From: Ralstonia pickettii
Lineage (GTDB): Bacteria; Pseudomonadota; Gammaproteobacteria; Burkholderiales; Burkholderiaceae
NCBI RefSeq assembly: GCF_000607165.1
Contig: NZ_JFZG01000006.1
Span: 124,001-188,000, forward strand
Reading direction: 5' to 3'
DNA: 64,000 bases
How positions within the stretch are numbered: the first letter of the stretch is position 1; every line of letters starts with the position of its first letter. The position numbers and the translations under genes were made by a program. The notes beneath the pieces are model-generated. The model saw only the letters and a program-made list of their open reading frames with translations, did not search any database and was not told where the DNA came from. Of this stretch, positions 58,946 through 64,000 are shown piece after piece.

Positions 58946-60188
58946 AGCGCAGCGCCTCCGCCGGATTCACGCGCGAGGCGTGCCAGCTCGGATACAGCGT
59001 CGCCACCGACGCAAGGATGAAGGAAATGATGCCAATGGTCGCAATGTCGTTCACGCGGGGGTCCGAGGGCAGTTCGCTGATGAAGTAGATGTCACGCGGC
59101 AGGAATTGCACGTGGAAGAGACGCTCGATGAAAGGCACGATCACGTCGATGTTGTACGCGATGAGCGTGCCGAAGCCCACGCCCAGCAATGTGCCGATAA
59201 ACCCGATCGCCACGCCTTGCACGATAAAGATCTTCATGATCGAGCCCGGCTGCGCGCCCATCGTGCGCAGGATGGCAATGTCGGCCTGTTTGTCCGTCAC
59301 CGTCATCACCAGCGTGGACACCAGGTTGAATGCCGCCACGGCGATGATCAGCGTGAGGATGATGAACATCATCTTCTTCTCGGTCTTCACGGCGGCAAAC
59401 CAGTTGCGGTTCTGGCGAGACCAGTCGCGGATGTACAGCTCGCCGGTCAGCGTGCGCGACAGGGCTTCGGCCACCTGCGGGGCACGGTCCATGTCCACCA
59501 GCTTCAGGCGCACGCCGGTCGGGCCGTCCAGGCGGAACAGGCGCTCGGCGTCTTCCATATTGACCAGCGCCAGCGAGCTGTCGAACTCGTAGTGGCCCGA
59601 TTCGAAGATGCCCGTCACCGTGAACTGCTTCAGGCGCGGCAACACGCCCGCCGGGGTGATGGTGCCCTGCGGCGCCACCAGCGTGACCTTGTCCCCCTGG
59701 TGCACGCCCAGGCCGTTGGCCAGTTGGCTGCCTAGGGCGATGCCGAATTCGCCAGGTTTCAGGTCGTCGATCGTACCCGCCTTGAAGTCCTTCGCAATGT
59801 CCGAAACCTTCGGCTCGTCCGCCGGCGACACCCCGCGCAGCAGCACGCCGCGCACCGCCTCGTCGCGCGTGATCATGGCCTGCGCGCCCACGTATGGTGC
59901 CGCCCCGATGACTTCCTTGTTCTGCATCGCCTCATTGGCGGTACGCTGCCAGTCCGGCAGACTGTTCGGCGCCATGACCTCGATATGTGCCAGCACCGAC
60001 AGCATGCGGTCCCGCACTTCCTTCTGGAAGCCGTTCATGACGGAGAGCACGATGATCAGCGCCGCCACCCCCAGCGCAATGCCGAGCATGGAGATGAGCG
60101 AGATGAAAGAGATGAAGCTATTGCGGCTGGCGCGCTTGCTTGCGCGCGTATACCGCCAGCCGATCTGCCATTCGTATGGAAGTTTCAA
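58938..60188 (-). CDS. lolC: Lipoprotein-releasing ABC transporter, permease subunit
   Basis: The 416-residue membrane protein has the FtsX/MacB permease layout: TM1 at about 25-50 (with [20 protein letters not shown]), a large periplasmic domain (about 50-265), and three further membrane segments between 270 and 405. [18 protein letters not shown] after TM1 and [15 protein letters not shown] between later helices are LolC/E motifs. Only this permease is next to lolD, so the transporter is probably a homodimer (LolF-type) rather than a LolC/LolE pair. I chose the TTG at 60186-60188 (reading [16 protein letters not shown]), where family homology begins; a GTG 12 codons upstream is an alternative. 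Confidence 0.92.
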   Translation of the reverse strand: MKLPYEWQIGWRYTRASKRASRNSFISFISLISMLGIALGVAALIIVLSVMNGFQKEVRDRMLSVLAHIEVMAPNSLPDWQRTANEAMQNKEVIGAAPYVGAQAMITRDEAVRGVLLRGVSPADEPKVSDIAKDFKAGTIDDLKPGEFGIALGSQLANGLGVHQGDKVTLVAPQGTITPAGVLPRLKQFTVTGIFESGHYEFDSSLALVNMEDAERLFRLDGPTGVRLKLVDMDRAPQVAEALSRTLTGELYIRDWSRQNRNWFAAVKTEKKMMFIILTLIIAVAAFNLVSTLVMTVTDKQADIAILRTMGAQPGSIMKIFIVQGVAIGFIGTLLGVGFGTLIAYNIDVIVPFIERLFHVQFLPRDIYFISELPSDPRVNDIATIGIISFILASVATLYPSWHASRVNPAEALRYE

Positions 60189-60259
60189 AGGGGATTCCCC
60201 GTGGGTGTGATTTGTCCGGCTCACTGGCCGACGAGCCGGAAGTTTACAATCTCGGAGCC

Positions 60260-61339
60260 ATGATTCCTGAACTCACCCTGATTGTCCCGTTTTGCGCGCC
60301 CGCTGCCGAGGTGGCGGACGACGCTTACCGTCAATTGACCTTGCCAGGCCTGGAAAGGTTGCTCGCGCGTGCACGCGAGGCGGAACGCGAGCGCCACGAC
60401 GACGCCTACCTGCCCACGCTGCCGCACGAGCGCTGGCTGGCTGCGCATGCCGGGCTACCCATTTCTCCGCTGCCGTCGGCGCCGTACATGCGACTGGCGG
60501 ACGGCGGCAGCGCCGACACGCGCACCTGGGCCTGCCTGCAGCCGGTCCACATCCACGCCGCCCGGGACCATCTGGTGATGCTCGACCCGGCCCAGCTCCG
60601 CCTGGAAGCCGCAGACGCCGACGCCCTGCGCGCCGCCATCACCCCCCTGGTCGCCGAAATGGGCATCACGCTCGATGCCACGCACGCCGCCCGCTGGTAC
60701 GTCGCCGATTCACCCTTTGGCGACCTCATTGCCGCCGCGCCGCAACGCGCAACCGGCCACAACATCGACATCTGGATGCACAAGGGCGAGCAGGAGCGCG
60801 CCTGGCGCAAGTTCCAGAACGAGATCCAGATGACCTGGTACGACCACCCCGTGAACCAAGCGCGCGAGGCGCGTGGCCTGCTGCCGGTCAATTCGGTCTG
60901 GCTATTCGGCCAGGGCGCGCTGGTCGACGCCCGCCCCATTGCCGAGCGCATGATCGGAGCCGATCCGTTCTTCGCCGGCCTGTGTCACGCCGGCAACGCC
61001 ACTGAACTGTGCGCGGAAACGCTGGCCGCCGTGCCGTTCGACGACACGAGCGCCGCCGCGCTGCTGGACAACGCCGGCAAGCCGTATCTCTCCGCCGACT
61101 GGTACGACTGGATCGAAACCCTGCGCGCGTACGACCGCGACTGGTTTACCCCTGCCGCCGATGCGCTGGCCGACGGCCGCATCAATGCCGTCTCGCTCGT
61201 GCTGACCGGCGACTCGCACTACGCCCACTACCGCGTCACCCGCCGCGAACTCGCCAATGGCCCGTTCGGCTGGCTGCGCCGCTTCAGTCGTCCACGCACC
61301 TTGCGTGATGCGCTCTCCCCGCTTTCCATGGCCGCTTGA
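60260..61339 (+). CDS. RpfE-like / phosphoglycerate-mutase-like protein
   Basis: The 359-residue protein starts MIPELTLIVPFCAP and contains DIWMHKGEQERAWRKFQNEI, NQAREARGLLPVNSVWLFGQG and VLTGDSHYAHYRV. This pattern is annotated in related genomes as RpfE-type regulatory protein or as a member of the alkaline-phosphatase/phosphoglycerate-mutase superfamily; I cannot point to an intact mutase active site, so no activity is claimed. It lies directly upstream of recJ (12 bases), the same pairing as rpfE-recJ in Xanthomonas, which supports the family name. CGGAG precedes the ATG. Confidence 0.7.
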   Translation: MIPELTLIVPFCAPAAEVADDAYRQLTLPGLERLLARAREAERERHDDAYLPTLPHERWLAAHAGLPISPLPSAPYMRLADGGSADTRTWACLQPVHIHAARDHLVMLDPAQLRLEAADADALRAAITPLVAEMGITLDATHAARWYVADSPFGDLIAAAPQRATGHNIDIWMHKGEQERAWRKFQNEIQMTWYDHPVNQAREARGLLPVNSVWLFGQGALVDARPIAERMIGADPFFAGLCHAGNATELCAETLAAVPFDDTSAAALLDNAGKPYLSADWYDWIETLRAYDRDWFTPAADALADGRINAVSLVLTGDSHYAHYRVTRRELANGPFGWLRRFSRPRTLRDALSPLSMAA

Positions 61340-61351
61340 GGCTAATCCTGC

Positions 61352-63046
61352 ATGACCCGCATCGCTGTCCGTTCGCATTCGGCCGACGCCGCCACCACGC
61401 TGGCCGGCCACGGCATTCACCCTGTGCTCGCACGCATCCTCGCCGCCCGGGGCGTCGCCCGGCCCGACGAACTGTCGACCGAGCTGACCGACCTGCTGCC
61501 GCCCGCGCAACTCAAGGGCATTGACGATGCAGCGCGCTACCTCGCCGATGCCATCGCCGCCAGCAAGCGCCTTCTGATCATTGCCGACTACGACTGCGAC
61601 GGCGCCACCGCCTGCGCCGTCGGCGTGCGCGGCTTGCGCATGCTCGGCGCGCAGGTCAGCTACATCGTCCCGAACCGCTTTGAGTATGGCTACGGCCTGT
61701 CGCCCGAAATCGTGGCACTGGCCGCGCGCGAGAAGCCGGACGTGCTGGTCACCGTCGACAACGGCATCGCCGATGTGGCGGGCGTGGCTGCGGCCAATGC
61801 GCTGGGCATCGATGTTGTCGTGACAGACCACCACATGCCCGGGGCGCAGTTGCCCGAGGCGCGCGTGATCGTCAACCCGAACCAGCCGGGCTGCGGCTTC
61901 CCGAGCAAGAATCTGGCGGGCGTGGGCGTGATGTTCTACGTACTGCTGGCGCTGCGGGCGGAGTTGCGCAAGCGGGGCGTGTTCACGCCGCAAGATCAGC
62001 CGCGCCTTGATGCGCTGCTCGATCTGGTAGCACTCGGCACCGTGGCCGACGTGGTCAAGCTCGACGCCAACAACCGGCTGCTGGTCGCGCAAGGCCTCAA
62101 GCGCATGCGCGCCGGGCGGATGTGCCCGGGCATCGCCGCGCTGTTCCGCGTGGCCGGCCGCGAGGCGCGTCGCGCGTCGACGTTCGATCTCGGCTTCGGC
62201 CTCGGCCCCCGTCTGAACGCCGCCGGGCGCTTAGCCGACATGTCACTGGGCATCGAATGCCTGCTCACCGATGACTACGACCGCGCCATGGCCATCGCCG
62301 CGGAACTCGACGGTATGAACCGCGAGCGCCGCGAGATCGAAGCCGGCATGCAGCAGGAAGCGCTCGCCATCCTCGACAGCATGAATGCCCTGGACGGCGC
62401 GGGCCGCCACACCATCGCGGTCTACAACGAGACGTGGCACCAGGGCGTGATCGGCATCGTCGCCTCTCGCATCAAGGACAAATTCCACCGCCCCGTCTTC
62501 ACCTTCGCGCCCGGCGACGATGGGGTCATCAAGGGCTCGGGCCGTTCGATTCCCGGCTTCCACCTGCGCGATGCGCTGGACGCCGTGCACAAGCGCAGCC
62601 CGGGCCTGATCGTGAAGTTCGGCGGCCATGCCATGGCGGCTGGGCTCACGCTGCGTGAAGACGGGTTCGATGCATTCGTCTCGACCTTCGAGGCCGTCGG
62701 CCGCGAATGGCTGACCGAGGCGCTGCTCTCACGCGTGCTCGAAACCGATGGCGAGGCGGACCCCGAATGCTTCACGCCGCAGTTCGTCGAGCTGCTCGAA
62801 ACCCAGGTCTGGGGTCAGGGCTTTCCGGCGCCAAGCTTCTGCGGCGAATTCGATGTGCTGTCGCAGGCCGTGCTGAAGGAGAAGCACCTGAAACTCAAGC
62901 TTGGCCGCGGCAAGCAGCATTTCGACGCCATCTGGTTCAACCACGCGGAGCCGCTGGGCGCCTCGGCGTATGTGGCCTACCGGCTCGACAACAACACCTT
63001 CAACGGCATTACGCGCGTGCAGATGGTGATCGAGCATGCGCAATAG
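61352..63046 (+). CDS. recJ: Single-stranded-DNA-specific 5'-3' exonuclease RecJ
   Basis: The 564-residue exonuclease acts in mismatch repair, base-excision repair and the RecF pathway. Its DHH-family motifs are IADYDCDGATA (about 78), VTVDNGI (about 132), VVTDHHMPG with the DHH (about 158), ALGTVADVV (about 230) and, in DHHA1, FGGHAMAAGLTL (about 428). A C-terminal OB domain follows. Length is normal. It is the second repair gene in the window besides mutS, with which it cooperates. Confidence 0.97.
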   Translation: MTRIAVRSHSADAATTLAGHGIHPVLARILAARGVARPDELSTELTDLLPPAQLKGIDDAARYLADAIAASKRLLIIADYDCDGATACAVGVRGLRMLGAQVSYIVPNRFEYGYGLSPEIVALAAREKPDVLVTVDNGIADVAGVAAANALGIDVVVTDHHMPGAQLPEARVIVNPNQPGCGFPSKNLAGVGVMFYVLLALRAELRKRGVFTPQDQPRLDALLDLVALGTVADVVKLDANNRLLVAQGLKRMRAGRMCPGIAALFRVAGREARRASTFDLGFGLGPRLNAAGRLADMSLGIECLLTDDYDRAMAIAAELDGMNRERREIEAGMQQEALAILDSMNALDGAGRHTIAVYNETWHQGVIGIVASRIKDKFHRPVFTFAPGDDGVIKGSGRSIPGFHLRDALDAVHKRSPGLIVKFGGHAMAAGLTLREDGFDAFVSTFEAVGREWLTEALLSRVLETDGEADPECFTPQFVELLETQVWGQGFPAPSFCGEFDVLSQAVLKEKHLKLKLGRGKQHFDAIWFNHAEPLGASAYVAYRLDNNTFNGITRVQMVIEHAQ

Positions 63047-63224
63047 CAGATTGGTCAAACCTTGCGCGAACGCATAAACACATGCCAAAACTGTCTGACG
63101 GCACACAGATGACGCAGCAGTCGGGCACGGCCGGTGCGTTACAATGCGGGACTGCCGGCATGGGAACGCACAAGCATCCATGACCGCGCGCCCCACGAAT
63201 TCCTAGCATCAACTTCCAAGCGAA

Positions 63225-63554
63225 ATGACTCACGTCGTTACCGAAAGCTGTGTCCGCTGCAAGTACACCGACTGCGTGGACGTCTGCCCCGTCGACTGCT
63301 TCCGCGAAGGCCCGAACTTCCTGACGATTGATCCGGACGAGTGCATCGACTGCGCCGTCTGCGTGGCCGAATGCCCGGTCAACGCCATCTATGCTGAAGA
63401 AGACGTGCCCGCTGATCAGCAGAAGTGGATCGCCATCAATGTCGAGCTTGCACAAGCCGGCTGGCCGTCCATCACCAAGACCAAGCAACCCTTGCCCGAC
63501 GCCGACGACTGGAAGGACGTGAAGGACAAGGAGCAGTACCTCGACCGCGGCTGA
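63225..63554 (+). CDS. fdxA: 7Fe ferredoxin (FdxA type)
   Basis: The 109-residue ferredoxin has the Azotobacter-type cysteine pattern: [17 protein letters not shown] for one part, then [12 protein letters not shown], sufficient for a [3Fe-4S] and a [4Fe-4S] cluster. The C-terminal extension of about 40 residues ([17 protein letters not shown] and after) is as in FdxA. It carries electrons in the cytoplasm and could accept them from the ferredoxin-NADP reductase encoded at 38.6 kb. It follows recJ at 178 bases, where a TACAAT (63146-63151) may provide its own promoter. Confidence 0.95.
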   Translation: MTHVVTESCVRCKYTDCVDVCPVDCFREGPNFLTIDPDECIDCAVCVAECPVNAIYAEEDVPADQQKWIAINVELAQAGWPSITKTKQPLPDADDWKDVKDKEQYLDRG

Positions 63555-63610
63555 ACTAGTTGAGTGAACTTGTCGGACACATTTTTGTAGTGCATCGCAA
63601 AAAAAAGGTG

Positions 63611-63640
63611 TTGACGGGCAGATCGAAAACTAGCTAGAAT
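63611..63640 (+). promoter_or_regulatory. Sigma-70 promoter of tRNA-Asn
   Basis: TTGACG (63611-63616) and TAGAAT (63635-63640) are separated by 18 bases and lie about 25 bases before the tRNA-Asn 5' end. Composition upstream is A-rich, which may form an UP-like element. Confidence 0.75.
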
Positions 63641-63664
63641 TCATTTCTTCGCTGTTGCAGCGAT

Positions 63665-63740
63665 TCCCCGATAGCTCAGTCGGTAGAGCGCCGGACTGTT
63701 AATCCGTAGGTCCCTGGTTCGAGCCCAGGTCGGGGAGCCA
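63665..63740 (+). tRNA. tRNA-Asn (anticodon GUU)
   Basis: The acceptor stem TCCCCGA pairs with TCGGGGA, followed by discriminator G and an encoded CCA. The D arm has AGCTCAGTCGGTAGAGC, the anticodon arm CCGGA-CT-GTT-AA-TCCGT (one mismatch-free except the last base pair) and the T arm CCTGG-TTCGAGC-CCAGG. Length is 76 bases including CCA. Confidence 0.97.
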
Positions 63741-63748
63741 AAATAACA

Positions 63749-63777
63749 AAACGCCTCGCTTCGTGCGGGGCGTTTTC
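63749..63777. terminator. Terminator after tRNA-Asn
   Basis: AAAACGCCTCGC pairs with GCGGGGCGTTTT (one T-G pair) around TTCGT, nine bases after the tRNA end, with A- and T-runs on the two sides. Confidence 0.9.
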
Positions 63778-63820
63778 ATTTGTGGCGTCGGTCTCGTGTA
63801 TTGTTTTGCACCCGCCCCAA

Positions 63821-63861
63821 GCCCGAGTGGTGAAATTGGTAGACACCGCGGACTTAAAATC
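63821..63861 (+). pseudogene. 5' half of tRNA-Leu (anticodon UAA), interrupted in the anticodon arm
   Basis: GCCCGAG begins a leucine-tRNA acceptor stem, followed by a D arm (TGGTGAAATTGGTAGACAC) and the start of the anticodon arm, GCGGA-CT-TAA-AA-TC. The arm should close with TCCGC, but after TC the sequence reads TCCGGTGG and no variable arm, T arm (no TTCGANTC) or matching CTCGGGC end is found. An integrase start codon follows 87 bases on. The tRNA is therefore split at or just after the anticodon, as expected for an integration junction with a crossover near CTTAAAATC. Confidence 0.8.
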
Positions 63862-63947
63862 TCCGGTGGATGTAGTATTGGCAAGGGATTGCGCGCTGTC
63901 GTGTGTAAATGTGCGTAATCCAGTCAAACTGCACATTCGGGGGCACC

Positions 63948-64000
63948 ATGGGGTCTATCACCACGCGCAAAACGCCGGACGGCAAGACGGCATATCGCGC
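63948..64000 (+). CDS. Integrase (tyrosine recombinase), N-terminal start only
   Basis: Only 17 codons are visible, reading MGSITTRKTPDGKTAYR. This matches the beginning of phage- and island-type tyrosine recombinases, whose first beta-strand reads G-x-I-x-x-R-K-x-x-D-G-x-x-x-Y-x-A. GGGGG lies a few bases upstream of the ATG. The identification also relies on position: immediately beside a split tRNA gene, pointing into the presumed element. Catalytic residues lie outside the window. Confidence 0.7.
   Translation, partial: MGSITTRKTPDGKTAYR

Noticed and set aside
63901-63936. T arm of the split tRNA
   Set aside because: AATGTGC/GCACATT form a seven-base stem but with a 17-base loop and no TTC sequence, unlike any T arm.
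63821-63950. Intron-containing tRNA-Leu (group I intron in the anticodon loop)
   Set aside because: The only later match to a tRNA 3' end (TTCGGGGGCACCA) pairs badly with GCCCGAG, has no T arm before it, and is too close for a group I intron; an integration junction explains the data better.

Overview
The window is a high-GC stretch of betaproteobacterial chromosome, most likely from a Ralstonia species (Burkholderiaceae). The evidence is gene order and protein type: accA-tilS-lysC, pyrG-kdsA-eno-ftsB, rnm-yciO-M50 protease-trpS, a LolC/LolD pair and rpfE-recJ, together with the GC-rich third codon positions and the Lys/Ala-rich tails on several proteins. The species cannot be fixed from the sequence alone. 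Almost all of the window is ordinary core genome; two places look acquired or rearranged.

Layout. 1-6.7 kb: end of fabI, tRNA-Ser(GCU), then a minus-strand block lysC, tilS, accA, an AlkA-type glycosylase and cysS. 6.9-12.4 kb: an exported TPR protein, two cyclophilins and lpxH on the plus strand; cysE and trmJ on the minus strand; suhB. 12.4-19.9 kb: two overlapping small lipoprotein genes, an amidotransferase/MOSC pair, two consecutive chemoreceptor genes ending in a CheR-binding pentapeptide, and a LysR regulator. 20.0-24.8 kb: an A+T-richer island with a Wzz-like, a Wzx-like, a glycosyltransferase and an EpsG/Wzy-like gene, the last broken by an in-frame amber codon. 25.1-34.4 kb: mutS, a metallophosphoesterase-like protein with lost metal ligands, slyD and roxA back to back, a tiny Ala-rich lipoprotein with a long structured leader, a beta-lactamase-fold hydrolase, bamC and dapA. 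34.4-44.7 kb: a methyltransferase, trpS, an M50 protease, yciO, rnm, a ferredoxin-NADP reductase, DUF4166 and DCC proteins, a hydrolase, a DUF455 protein, a gamma-carbonic anhydrase and hslO. 44.7-60.2 kb: a long minus-strand series lolC, lolD, tatD, comEC, the Anbu/transglutaminase/alpha-E/ATP-grasp set, a hydrolase, pyrG, kdsA, DUF1330, eno and ftsB. 60.3-64 kb: rpfE-like gene, recJ, fdxA, tRNA-Asn, then the 5' half of a tRNA-Leu(UAA) that stops in the anticodon arm and is followed at once by the start of an integrase gene.

How the genes work together. Much of the set serves the cell envelope: lipid A (lpxH), KDO (kdsA), fatty acids (fabI, accA), outer-membrane assembly (bamC), lipoprotein export (lolC/lolD), division (ftsB) and an optional surface glycan (the island). 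Lysine/peptidoglycan precursor supply (lysC, dapA), translation (cysS, trpS, tilS, trmJ, roxA, rnm, yciO) and repair (mutS, recJ, AlkA-type glycosylase) make up most of the rest. The least understood functional unit is the four-gene Anbu set at 50.3-54.7 kb, a known conserved neighbourhood predicted to build and remove a peptide or amide modification. The window ends just inside what is probably an integrative element inserted in tRNA-Leu.
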